Position numbers and translations under genes: made by a program | Shown: piece after piece, positions 6,315 through 12,595 of the stretch | Layout of the letters: each line of letters starts with the position of its first letter | Position numbering within the stretch: position 1 is the stretch's first letter | Notes under the pieces: generated by a model | The model's database searches: none | What the model was told of the DNA's origin: nothing | What the model saw: the letters and a program-made list of their open reading frames with translations, nothing else | NCBI GenBank assembly: GCA_009776625.1 | Contig: WRNL01000035.1 | Span: forward strand, 1-12,595 | DNA: 12,595 bases | Direction: 5' to 3' | Origin: Methanomassiliicoccaceae archaeon | GTDB lineage: Archaea; Thermoplasmatota; Thermoplasmata; Methanomassiliicoccales; Methanomethylophilaceae

Positions 6315-6400
6315 GAACGTCTGCAGTTAGGATGGGAAGCCCCGGGTTCGGGGTTTCGCCTAACCGCGAACCCGGGACCATCTGGTAGGAGGTGTTATAC
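6315..6400 (+). ncRNA. Structured 5' leader with potential pseudoknot, copy 2
   Basis: Identical to copy 1 over the 54-nt core (6326-6379): GTTAGG/CCTAAC (6326-6331 with 6359-6364), hairpin 6336-6343 with 6350-6357, and loop GGGTTC (6344-6349) complementary to GAACCC (6368-6373). Outside the core the helix toward the Shine-Dalgarno is weaker than in copy 1 (GGTAGG in place of GGCAGG, and one lost pair), so the two copies might differ in translation. Confidence 0.55.
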
Positions 6401-6472
6401 ATACCAGCTAATCAGAGCGGCCCTGTCGTCCGCATCGTGGTCGGAGGGATGGTGATAACCATCAGACCTTGA
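6401..6472 (+). CDS. 23-residue micropeptide, ATA start, copy 2
   Basis: Same length as copy 1. GGAGG ends 8 bases before ATA; the second residue is Pro. The core reads PVVRIVV, a GG turn, then MVITIRP, again a beta-hairpin pattern; Gly-Gly is a favoured tight turn. Identical positions with copy 1 include Asn4, Gln5, Gly7, Arg11-Val13 and Met17-Ile21. A GTG at 6392 is in frame but overlaps the Shine-Dalgarno and has no counterpart in copy 1, so I do not prefer it. It lies upstream of aspS on the same strand, but with no Asp-rich stretch it does not look like an attenuator leader. Function unknown. Confidence 0.5.
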   Translation: MPANQSGPVVRIVVGGMVITIRP

Positions 6473-6490
6473 TCCTGTGCGGTCGCGTTT

Positions 6491-6528
6491 GATCCGCGTT
6501 AAGGATCCGTCCCCTCCTCAGAGTGGAC
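6491..6528 (+). other. Paired 3' hairpins, copy 2
   Basis: GATCC (6491-6495) with GGATC (6503-6507), then GTCCCCTC (6509-6516) with GAGTGGAC (6521-6528), one mismatch, loop CTCA. The architecture matches copy 1 even though the loops and intervening bases have changed. Confidence 0.5.
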
Positions 6529-6564
6529 GTTAAACACCTGCCACCAAGCGTCAATCACATTTCC

Positions 6565-6581
6565 CCCTTATAAACCCTCCC
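6565..6581. promoter_or_regulatory. Conserved TATA-like box at the end of copy 2
   Basis: Same CCCTTATAAACCCTCCC as in copy 1. On the plus strand it could give an aspS transcript with a leader of about 50 bases; a closer box exists at 6612. It could equally fire toward the micropeptide on the minus strand. Confidence 0.4.
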
Positions 6582-6603
6582 TGCGGCTCCCTCCCTGTTC
6601 CGA

Positions 6604-6627
6604 CTGCAAGGTATTTATTGTTTGCAG
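6604..6627 (+). promoter_or_regulatory. aspS core promoter framed by a 6-bp dyad
   Basis: TATTTATT (6612-6619) lies about 26 bases before a start site near 6642, giving an almost leaderless aspS mRNA, consistent with no Shine-Dalgarno before its ATG. The box is flanked symmetrically by CTGCAA (6604-6609) and TTGCAG (6622-6627), a perfect inverted repeat that could be a repressor site competing with TBP. Confidence 0.5.
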
Positions 6628-6648
6628 GTCTAATCGGGCATCGTTGAA

Positions 6649-7953
6649 ATGACCCCAATCAGAGACTCCGGGAACATCTGCAAGGAAGACGGGACCGTAA
6701 CGGTGAAAGGGTGGGTCCAAGACACGAGGAACCTCGGCGGCATATCCTTCATCACCCTCAGGGACAGGCACGGCGTCCTGCAGATAACGATGCCTAAGAA
6801 GAAAATCGACCCTGCGCTATTCGAGTCGCTCACAAAGCTGCCCAGGGAGTCCGTCGTCGCCGTGACGGGGGAGGTCAAGGCTAGCGACCAGGCGGCATTG
6901 GGGGTGGAGCTGATCCCCACGTCGTTCGAGCTGTACAGCGAGGCCGCCGCGCCCCTCCCGATGGGGGTGGTGGACAAGGTCAACGTCGAGATGGACACCC
7001 GCCTCAACAACAGGTTCATGGACCTCAGGAGGCCGGAGGCGAGGGCGGTGTTCGAGATAAGGTCGCTGGTGGCCGAGCTGATATCCGAGGCGATGAGGAT
7101 GAACGGGTTCGTGGGCGTGAGCACCCCGAAGATAGTGGCATCGGGGGCGGAGGGCGGCGCGACGCTGTTCGGCGTGGACTATTTCGGGAAGCAGGCGTAC
7201 CTGGCGCAGAGCCCCCAGCTATACAAGCAGATGATGATGTCCACCGGCCTCGACAGGGTGTTCGAGATAGGGCCCTCTTTCAGGGCCGAGCACTCGAACA
7301 CGAACAGGCACGTCACCGAGTTCTCCTCCTTCGACGGGGAGATGGCGTGGATCGAGGGGGAGGAGGACGTGATGGCGATGGTCGAGGAGGCCGTCGACTA
7401 CGTGCTCGTGCAGCTGAGGGAGAGGGGCAAGAGGCATCTCGACATCCTTGGGAAGGACATAGCCGTCCCGAAGAGGCCGTACCCCGTCCTGACGTACACA
7501 GAATGCCTCGAGGTCGTCGTCGGCCTCGGCCTGCCGCTGAAGGACGGGGACGACCTCGGCACCGAGGGTGAGAGGCTCATCGGCGACATCATGGCCGAGA
7601 AAGGCAACGACCTGTACTTCATCGTGGAGTACCCCGAGGAGGCGAAGCCGTTCTACATCATGGAGAAGGAGGGCACGGGGCTGTCGTTCTCCTTCGACCT
7701 CGACTACAAGGGCCAGGAGATATCGTCCGGCGGCCAGAGGGAGCACAGGTACCCCAAGCTCATAGAGAGGATGGAAAAGAAAGGGCTCGACCCGGAGGAT
7801 TTCGCGTCGTACCTGGACGCTTTCAGGTACGGCATGCCCCCGCACGGGGGGTGGGGGATGGGCGTGGACCGCCTGGTGTCGAAGATACTGGACCTCCCCA
7901 ACGTGAGGGAGGCCATACTGTTCCCGAGGGACACGTCCCGGCTCGCGCCGTGA
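6649..7953 (+). CDS. aspS: Aspartyl-tRNA synthetase, archaeal type
   Basis: This 434-residue class II synthetase charges tRNA with aspartate in the cytoplasm. An N-terminal OB-fold anticodon-binding domain (about 1-100, GWVQDTRNLGGISF) precedes the catalytic core. Motif 1 lies near residues 136-163, motif 2 is GLDRVFEIGPSFRAE, and motif 3 is GGWGMGVDRL with LFPRD at the end. The flipping-loop and Asp-binding QSPQLYKQ and SSGGQREHR segments are present. Length and start match Thermococcus AspRS. In that enzyme Trp26 and Lys85 restrict charging to tRNA-Asp; the aligned positions here are Gln24 and Ala83, so the enzyme may be non-discriminating and also charge tRNA-Asn for later amidation by GatCAB. 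That inference is moderate. It has its own promoter and ends 2 bases before the third decamer operator. Confidence 0.97.
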   Translation: MTPIRDSGNICKEDGTVTVKGWVQDTRNLGGISFITLRDRHGVLQITMPKKKIDPALFESLTKLPRESVVAVTGEVKASDQAALGVELIPTSFELYSEAAAPLPMGVVDKVNVEMDTRLNNRFMDLRRPEARAVFEIRSLVAELISEAMRMNGFVGVSTPKIVASGAEGGATLFGVDYFGKQAYLAQSPQLYKQMMMSTGLDRVFEIGPSFRAEHSNTNRHVTEFSSFDGEMAWIEGEEDVMAMVEEAVDYVLVQLRERGKRHLDILGKDIAVPKRPYPVLTYTECLEVVVGLGLPLKDGDDLGTEGERLIGDIMAEKGNDLYFIVEYPEEAKPFYIMEKEGTGLSFSFDLDYKGQEISSGGQREHRYPKLIERMEKKGLDPEDFASYLDAFRYGMPPHGGWGMGVDRLVSKILDLPNVREAILFPRDTSRLAP

Positions 7954-7955
7954 CC

Positions 7956-7999
7956 CACTTTCGGTCACTTTCGGGCACCCCCCCTGTTCCCTTTTAATA
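7956..7999 (+). promoter_or_regulatory. Triple decamer operator (copy C) and TATA box of the Hjc-like gene
   Basis: CACTTTCGGT, CACTTTCGGG, CACCCCCCCT (7956-7985), then TTTTAATA (7992-7999), about 30 bases before the ATG at 8028, so the mRNA has almost no leader. The operator is the one found before both micropeptide units, and it begins right after the aspS stop. TATA lies about 6 bases further from the operator than in copies A and B. Confidence 0.7.
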
Positions 8000-8027
8000 G
8001 TCAGCCGCGAATCAATGCATCGATAAC

Positions 8028-8612
8028 ATGGCCGCCGCAGGAGACATATACGAAAGGGAGCTGAAAGGGCTCCTCAGCGGGGACCCCAAGGCGATAGCGA
8101 AGATGGCCAAGACTTGCAGCGAGCACGAGAGGGCGTGCTACGGCCTCGTGCTGGAGGACCCCTTCCTCGTCACGAGGGCGGCGGGGTCCTTCGGCGTGGA
8201 CCTGGTCGCCATGAGGTGGGACTTCTCGTTCCCCATCGAGGTCAAGAGCTCGGCGGAGGAGACCATGCACTTCAGCAGGAACCCGAGGCTCACCGAGCAG
8301 GCCGCCAACATGAAGGAGGCGTGCCGCGCGTCAGGCCTGCTCCCCGTCTACGCGTTCAGGCTCAAGGGCGCGAGGGGCGACCCCTGGAGGGTGTTCACCA
8401 TCCCCACCCGCTGCGAGCTGAGGGGGAAGAACGAGTCCATGCGGAGGGCGATCCCCGAGCTGGAGGTCACCGGCAACGGGAACTACGTGATGAGGTGGGG
8501 GGACGGCATGAAGCTCTGCGACCTGATATCGTCCATGTCGGACGGCCGGCGGGAGGCCCCCATGGCGGAGCCGCCGGGCGCGGCCGCCCCGGACGAGATA
8601 TACGAGGAGTAA
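8028..8612 (+). CDS. hjc: Hjc-like Holliday junction resolvase family nuclease
   Basis: A 194-residue PD-(D/E)XK nuclease. Residues 8-16 (YERELKGLL) match helix 1 of Pyrococcus Hjc, with Glu9 at the same position as its catalytic Glu. RAAGSFGVDLVA (50-61, Asp58) and IEVKSS (70-75, Glu71 and Lys73) complete the active site, and SRNPRLTEQ with PVYAFRLKG follow the Hjc order. Known Hjc proteins resolve four-way DNA junctions as homodimers. This one has about 25 extra residues (roughly 18-46, including two Cys) between helix 1 and the first core strand, plus a longer C-terminus ending in a Pro/Ala-rich acidic tail. Its promoter carries the decamer operator shared with the tandem RNA/micropeptide units, an unexpected link. 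A restriction- or repair-type nuclease of the same fold is possible. Confidence 0.8.
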   Translation: MAAAGDIYERELKGLLSGDPKAIAKMAKTCSEHERACYGLVLEDPFLVTRAAGSFGVDLVAMRWDFSFPIEVKSSAEETMHFSRNPRLTEQAANMKEACRASGLLPVYAFRLKGARGDPWRVFTIPTRCELRGKNESMRRAIPELEVTGNGNYVMRWGDGMKLCDLISSMSDGRREAPMAEPPGAAAPDEIYEE

Positions 8613-8730
8613 GGGCCGTCAGCACTCATAGGGATCATCACGGATCAGCCTGGTTCTCTCTTCATCCGGCCGCCCGTCCATTGCGCAGGGGGTTGATAAA
8701 CCGTTCGCAGCGGGGTTCGCCCGTGCGTAC

Positions 8731-8739
8731 AGTATAAAT
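8731..8739 (+). promoter_or_regulatory. TATA box of the hisD-ppk-ppx operon
   Basis: AGTATAAAT, about 27 bases before the hisD ATG, so transcription should begin only a few bases upstream of translation. No decamer operator is present here. The preceding 100 bases contain no gene. Confidence 0.6.
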
Positions 8740-8762
8740 CCTTCTGCGGATATGGGTGGATT

Positions 8763-10019
8763 ATGTGGAAACAGGTCAAGGAGAGCTTTTGGAAAGAGAA
8801 CCGCGAGTCGAAGGTCGAGGGGGTCATGGACGCTGTGCAGGACATAATCGACCTCGTCAGGTTCGAGGGCGACAAGGCGCTGGCGGACCTCACGCTTAAG
8901 TTCGACAAGGTCTCCGTGGGGGAGATGGAGGTGTCGAGGGACGAGATCGAGGACGCCTACGAGAGCGTCGACCCGCTCCTGCTGGACGAGATCGAGAACG
9001 CCGCCGGCTACATACAGAGGTTCCACGAGCTCCAGGTCCCTGAGGACCTGTGGCTGAGGGAGGTCGAGCCGGGGATAACGCTCGGCGTCAAAAGCACCCC
9101 CCTGGAGAGGGTCGGGTGCTACGTCCCCGGCGGGAGGGCGTCGTACCCCTCCACCGCCCTCATGTGCGTCATAGCCGCGAAGGTCGCCGGCGTGGAGGAG
9201 GTCGTGTGCTGCACCCCGCCCCCGGTCAGCCCCCTGACGCTGGTGGCAATGGACATAGCCGGCGCCGACGAGATATACAAGGTGGGCGGGGCGCAGGCCA
9301 TCGCCGCGATGGCCCTGGGGACGGAGTCCATAGAGCCCGTGCAGAAGGTGGTGGGGCCCGGCAACGTCTACGTCACGGCTGCGAAGATGATGCTCAGGAA
9401 CAAGGTCGAGATAGACTTCCCCGCCGGGCCCAGCGAGATAGGGGTCCTCGCCGACGGGTCGGCCGATGCGGAGTTCATCGCCGCCGACCTCGTCGCCCAG
9501 GCCGAGCACGACCCCTCCTCAGCGTGCCTTCTGGTCACTACCGACCCCGGGCTCCCCGGCGAGGTCTGGTCGCACATGGAGGCGATGATAGGGGGCGCCC
9601 CGAGGAAGGAGACGATCCTAGCCGCGCTGGAGAACTCCGGGTACATCGTCGAAGAGGACATGGAGCTCGCCGTGGAGGTTATGAACGGCATAGCGCCGGA
9701 GCACCTGTCGATCCAGGCGGCGGATCCGCTGGGCGTTCTGTCGAGGGTCACGAACGCCGGCTCCATATTCGTCGGGCCGTTCACCCCTGTGGCGGCCGGC
9801 GACTACGCCTCGGGCACTAACCACGTCCTCCCCACCGCGGGCCACTCGGCCACCATGTCCGGGCTGGGCGTGGCGCACTTCAGGAAGACGTCCACTGTCC
9901 AGATGATATCGAGGGAGGGCCTCGAGGCGCTCGCCCCCACTATAATCGCGATATCCGAGGCGGAGGGGCTCCACGCCCACGCCGGCTCGGTCAGGGTGAG
10001 GGGAAGGAAAGAGGAATGA
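8763..10019 (+). CDS. hisD: Histidinol dehydrogenase
   Basis: A 418-residue NAD-dependent zinc enzyme that oxidises L-histidinol twice to L-histidine, the last two steps of histidine synthesis. Motifs in order: GCYVPGGRASYPS (118-130), KVGGAQAIAAM (173-183), VVGPGNVYV (196-204), DFPAGPSEIGVLAD (218-231), Zn ligands Gln246 and His249 in AQAEHDP, the catalytic pair Glu313-His314 in APEHL, Zn ligand Asp347 in AGDYASGTNHVLPT, and His406 in GLHAHAGSV. Length is normal for the family, and the ATG at 8763 gives the expected N-terminus. Its stop overlaps the ppk start (ATGA), so the two are coupled. No other histidine gene is in the window; this hisD is separated from the rest of the pathway, at least locally. 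Confidence 0.98.
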   Translation: MWKQVKESFWKENRESKVEGVMDAVQDIIDLVRFEGDKALADLTLKFDKVSVGEMEVSRDEIEDAYESVDPLLLDEIENAAGYIQRFHELQVPEDLWLREVEPGITLGVKSTPLERVGCYVPGGRASYPSTALMCVIAAKVAGVEEVVCCTPPPVSPLTLVAMDIAGADEIYKVGGAQAIAAMALGTESIEPVQKVVGPGNVYVTAAKMMLRNKVEIDFPAGPSEIGVLADGSADAEFIAADLVAQAEHDPSSACLLVTTDPGLPGEVWSHMEAMIGGAPRKETILAALENSGYIVEEDMELAVEVMNGIAPEHLSIQAADPLGVLSRVTNAGSIFVGPFTPVAAGDYASGTNHVLPTAGHSATMSGLGVAHFRKTSTVQMISREGLEALAPTIIAISEAEGLHAHAGSVRVRGRKEE

Positions 10020-12088
10020 CCCCCCCAGACGAGATCGACCTGTTCGACCACAGCCTCTACATAAACAGGGAGCTGTCCTGGCTGGAGTTCAACCGGAGGT
10101 GCCTCGCCGAGGCCAACGACACCAGCGTCCCGCTCCTCGAGAGGGTGAAGTTCCTCGCCATAGCGTACGGGAACATGGACGAGTTCTTCATGATAAGGGT
10201 GCCCGGGCTGCTCCAGAAGGAGGAGAGCAGCAGCCTCATCGCCATAGGGCCGGACGTCTACCCCGACACGAAGGCGCTGATGTCCGAGATAAACGTGTCC
10301 GTCGGCAACCTGGTGGACGGCTACGAGGCCTGCTGGGGCCGCCTCAGGAAGGAGCTGCACGACGGCGGCATACGCATACACGACAAAGGGTCCCTCTCCG
10401 ACGCCCAGAGGGCGTGGGTCGGCGAGTACTACAGGGAGAGGGTCCACCCCCTGCTCACCCCCCTGGCCCTGGACATATCCCATCCCTTCCCGTTCATATC
10501 GAGCAACTCCCTCAACATCGCCGTCAGGATCAGCAACAAGGGGGAGAACGTGTACGCCAGGGTGAAGGTGCCGCTGAGCATACTGCCGAGGTTCGTGAGG
10601 ATACCGTCGGAGTCCCCCGGCATGGACTTCGTCCAGCTGGAGGACATCGTGGAGTCGGAGATCGGCCGCCTGTTCCCCGGCATGAACGTCACCGGGGCGT
10701 ACATATTCAGGGTCACGAGGAACGCCGACGTCCAGGTGACTATCGACGAGGCCTGCGATCTGATGTCGGCCGTGGAGACGTCCATCGACTCGAGGGACGT
10801 GGGGTTCCCGGTCAGGATGATGGTGGAGGAGGGGATGCCCGGCGAGATGATGTCCCTCTTCGGGAGGAACCTGAAGCTGAGGGACAACCAGATCCACACG
10901 GCCACGCTGGGGGGGATGCTCCTGACGGACCTGTGGCAGATAGCGTCGCTGGACGTGCCGGAGCTCAGGGACAGGCCCTTCGCCCCCCATGTCCCCCCCG
11001 AGTTTGGGGAGGACAGGTGCATCTTCGACACGATAAAGGGGAGGGACTGGATAATATTCCACCCCTACGAGCCCTTCGACGTCATCGTCCGCTTCCTGAA
11101 CGAGGCGTCCGAGGACCCCAGCGTCCAGAGCATCAAGATATGCCTGTACAGGATCGGCAAGGACCGCTCGATAATAAACGCGCTGAGGAGGGCCAGGGAG
11201 AGGGGCAAGACCGTCTCGGTCCTGATGGAGCTGCGCGCGAAGTTCGACGAGTCCAACAACATCTACCTGGCGAGGGAGCTGGAGAAGATCGGGGTCCACG
11301 TGGTCTACGGCCCGGTGGAGCTGAAGGTGCACGCCAAGCTCCTGCAGGTGGTCAGGCTGGAGAACGACAGGCTGGTCAGGTACACGCACATGAGCTCCGG
11401 CAACTACAACGCCAGCACCACGAAGCAGTACAGCGACATCTCCTTCCTAACGGCGGACAAGGAGATCGGGGACGACGTCGGGGAGCTGTTCAACGCGCTC
11501 ACCGGCGTGTTCGGCCCCCGGGAATACAAGCGCCTCCTGGTCGCGCCGACCACGCTGAAGAAGACCCTCATCGGTAACATAAGGAGGGAGGCGGAGAACC
11601 AGTCCGCCGGGCGGAAGGCGTACATAGCGATGAAGTCCAACGGCCTCGTCGACTCGGACATAATCGCCGAGCTCTACAAGGCGTCCATGGCCGGCGTCAA
11701 GGTGGACCTCAACATCCGCGGCCTTTGCTGCCTCAGGCCGGGCCTGGAGGGGGTCTCGGAGAACATCAGGGTCATAAGCATCGTCGACAGGTACCTGGAG
11801 CACTCCAGGATATACTACTTCGAGAACGGCGGCGACCCCGTGATGTACATGGGCTCCTCGGACATGATGCCACGCAACCTGATCGCGAGGGTGGAGGTGC
11901 TGTTCCCGGTCAGGGACAAGGGGATGCTCCGGCTCATAAAGAAGAACATACTGGACGTCCATCTCAGGGACAGCCTCAAGGCCAAGGCGCTGACCCCCGA
12001 CGGGAGGTACGTCCCGGTGAAGGGCAAGGGGCGGAGGTTCCGCTCGCAGGCGTGGTTCATAGAGAACAGGGGGAGATGGCACGGCTGA
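10016..12088 (+). CDS. ppk: Polyphosphate kinase (PPK1)
   Basis: A 690-residue enzyme that reversibly transfers the ATP gamma-phosphate onto polyphosphate chains. The N-terminal domain starts with the family signature YINRELSWLEFNRRCL (15-30), followed by NMDEFFMIRVPGL and the head domain with HPLLTPLALDISHPFPF (144-160). The two phospholipase D-like catalytic domains contain the two key His residues: His439 in VELKVHAKLL (the phosphorylated His) and His596 in YLEHSRIYYF. GNYNAST and IRGLCCLRPG are also typical. YEPFDVIVRF and SSDMMPRNL differ slightly from the common YESFDPVVRF and SSADWMPRNL. It overlaps hisD by 4 bases and is followed after 13 bases by ppx, so synthesis and breakdown of polyphosphate are encoded together. 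Confidence 0.97.
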   Translation: MTPPDEIDLFDHSLYINRELSWLEFNRRCLAEANDTSVPLLERVKFLAIAYGNMDEFFMIRVPGLLQKEESSSLIAIGPDVYPDTKALMSEINVSVGNLVDGYEACWGRLRKELHDGGIRIHDKGSLSDAQRAWVGEYYRERVHPLLTPLALDISHPFPFISSNSLNIAVRISNKGENVYARVKVPLSILPRFVRIPSESPGMDFVQLEDIVESEIGRLFPGMNVTGAYIFRVTRNADVQVTIDEACDLMSAVETSIDSRDVGFPVRMMVEEGMPGEMMSLFGRNLKLRDNQIHTATLGGMLLTDLWQIASLDVPELRDRPFAPHVPPEFGEDRCIFDTIKGRDWIIFHPYEPFDVIVRFLNEASEDPSVQSIKICLYRIGKDRSIINALRRARERGKTVSVLMELRAKFDESNNIYLARELEKIGVHVVYGPVELKVHAKLLQVVRLENDRLVRYTHMSSGNYNASTTKQYSDISFLTADKEIGDDVGELFNALTGVFGPREYKRLLVAPTTLKKTLIGNIRREAENQSAGRKAYIAMKSNGLVDSDIIAELYKASMAGVKVDLNIRGLCCLRPGLEGVSENIRVISIVDRYLEHSRIYYFENGGDPVMYMGSSDMMPRNLIARVEVLFPVRDKGMLRLIKKNILDVHLRDSLKAKALTPDGRYVPVKGKGRRFRSQAWFIENRGRWHG

Positions 12089-12101
12089 CGGCTCGGAGGT
12101 T

Positions 12102-12595
12102 GTGAGCTTCATAGACATCGGGACCAACTCGATCCACATACTGGTGGCGCGGTTCTTCGGCGGCGCGATGGGCACCCCCATATACCAGGACAAGGAGACG
12201 GTGAGGCTGGGGCAGCACCTCTTCAGGCACGGCTTCATAGACGAGGAGACGATCGGCAGGGCGCGCATCGTGATGTCGAACTTCGTCAGGCTGTCCAGGG
12301 ACCTCGGCGCGGAGAGGGTGGTGGCCTACGCCACCTGCGCCGCCAGGGAGGCCTCGAACAGGAAGGAGCTCATGGACGCGGTGAGGGCCGAGGGCGTGGA
12401 CGTGAGGGTCATCTCCGGGCTGGAGGAGGCGAGGCTCATAAGGCTGGGGGTGTTCGGCCCCGGCGGCCCGCCGTTCAGGGCGCTGGAGATAGACATAGGC
12501 GGGGGCAGCACGGAGATAGCCCTCTGCGAGGGCGGGGAGGACCTGTTCCTCGACAGCCTGAGCCTGGGCTCGGTGAGGCTGGCCTACGGCGGCGG
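12102..12595 (+). CDS. ppx: Exopolyphosphatase / Ppx-GppA family (N-terminal part; runs off the window)
   Basis: The first 164 residues of an ASKHA-fold phosphatase that removes terminal phosphates from polyphosphate (or the 5' phosphate of pppGpp). Motifs: FIDIGTNSIHILVA (phosphate loop 1), ATCAAREASN (the usual TSAxREAxN segment), VISGLEEARLI (with catalytic Glu), LEIDIGGGSTEIAL (phosphate loop 2) and SLSLGSVRL. The start is GTG at 12102, the only start in this frame after the TAG at 12060; the GGAGG is just 2 bases before it, unusually close. An ATG at 12076 is in another frame and stops at once. Directly following ppk, the substrate is most likely polyphosphate. Confidence 0.93.
   Translation, partial: MSFIDIGTNSIHILVARFFGGAMGTPIYQDKETVRLGQHLFRHGFIDEETIGRARIVMSNFVRLSRDLGAERVVAYATCAAREASNRKELMDAVRAEGVDVRVISGLEEARLIRLGVFGPGGPPFRALEIDIGGGSTEIALCEGGEDLFLDSLSLGSVRLAYGG

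Larger units (their letters stand above)
6258..6610 (+). repeat. Tandem unit, copy 2 (353 bp)
   Basis: Second copy, beginning directly at the end of the first. The operator, RNA core and terminal TATA-like box keep the 353-base offset, whereas the micropeptide ORF is offset by 354, a one-base change compensated downstream. Its right end runs into the aspS promoter. Divergence is concentrated in the peptide ORF and 3' part, not in the RNA core. Confidence 0.85.

Noticed and set aside
5905..6610. IS200/IS605-derived element or TnpB guide RNA
   Set aside because: The pseudoknot recalls such RNAs, but there is no TnpB or TnpA fragment, and I cannot identify left or right ends; exact tandem arrangement with promoters argues for a gene duplication.
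5905..6610. CRISPR array
   Set aside because: Only two long units, with conserved internal sequence rather than short repeats and unique spacers; no cas genes.
9803..11389. 528-codon minus-strand ORF opposite ppk
   Set aside because: It is the antisense shadow of ppk and hisD, whose frames contain every family motif.

Overview
The window looks like a chromosome segment of a high-GC methanogenic archaeon, most likely of the order Methanomassiliicoccales (Thermoplasmatota). The basis is: an archaeal bifunctional FBP aldolase/phosphatase, an archaeal-type AspRS, an Hjc-like Holliday junction resolvase, archaeal TATA-type promoters with very short leaders, and a large surface protein with a beta-helix, InlB-type repeats and a three-helix C-terminal anchor of the kind common in gut Methanomassiliicoccales. 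The order-level assignment is an inference from gene content and codon use (AGG for Arg, ATA for Ile), not from a marker gene.

Layout. (1) 1-1370, minus strand: a gluconeogenic pair, FBP aldolase/phosphatase followed by triosephosphate isomerase (cut by the window edge). (2) 1455-2110, minus strand: a VapC-type PIN toxin with its small antitoxin; the toxin has Gly where the family normally has a catalytic Glu. (3) 2111-2545: AT-rich intergenic DNA with TATA-like boxes. (4) 2546-5740: a surface adhesin-like protein whose true start is unclear (TTG start, an extended start, or a one-base frameshift in the signal peptide), followed by a terminator. (5) 5905-6610: two tandem copies of a 353-bp unit that no standard feature explains. 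(6) 6649-7953 aspS. (7) 8028-8612 Hjc-like nuclease. (8) 8763-12595: hisD-ppk-ppx, tightly packed, with ppx cut by the window edge.

The most novel part is region 5. Each unit holds, in order: three 10-bp direct repeats (CACTTTCRGN, CACTTTCRGN, CACCCCCY), a TATA-like box, a perfectly conserved 54-nt RNA with a hairpin whose loop can form a pseudoknot with downstream bases, a strong Shine-Dalgarno, a 23-codon ORF, and two 3' hairpins. The 23-codon ORFs differ between copies in a protein-coding way (synonymous third positions, I/V, N/S and K/R exchanges, no indels) and look like an amphipathic beta-hairpin micropeptide. In both copies the only well-placed start is ATA. The same triple-decamer element occurs a third time in the promoter of the Hjc-like nuclease gene, which suggests one regulator controls the two RNA/micropeptide units and the nuclease.

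The remaining genes are housekeeping: gluconeogenesis (fbp, tpiA), translation (aspS), histidine synthesis (hisD) and polyphosphate turnover (ppk, ppx). The overlap of hisD and ppk and the 13-nt gap to ppx point to one transcript.
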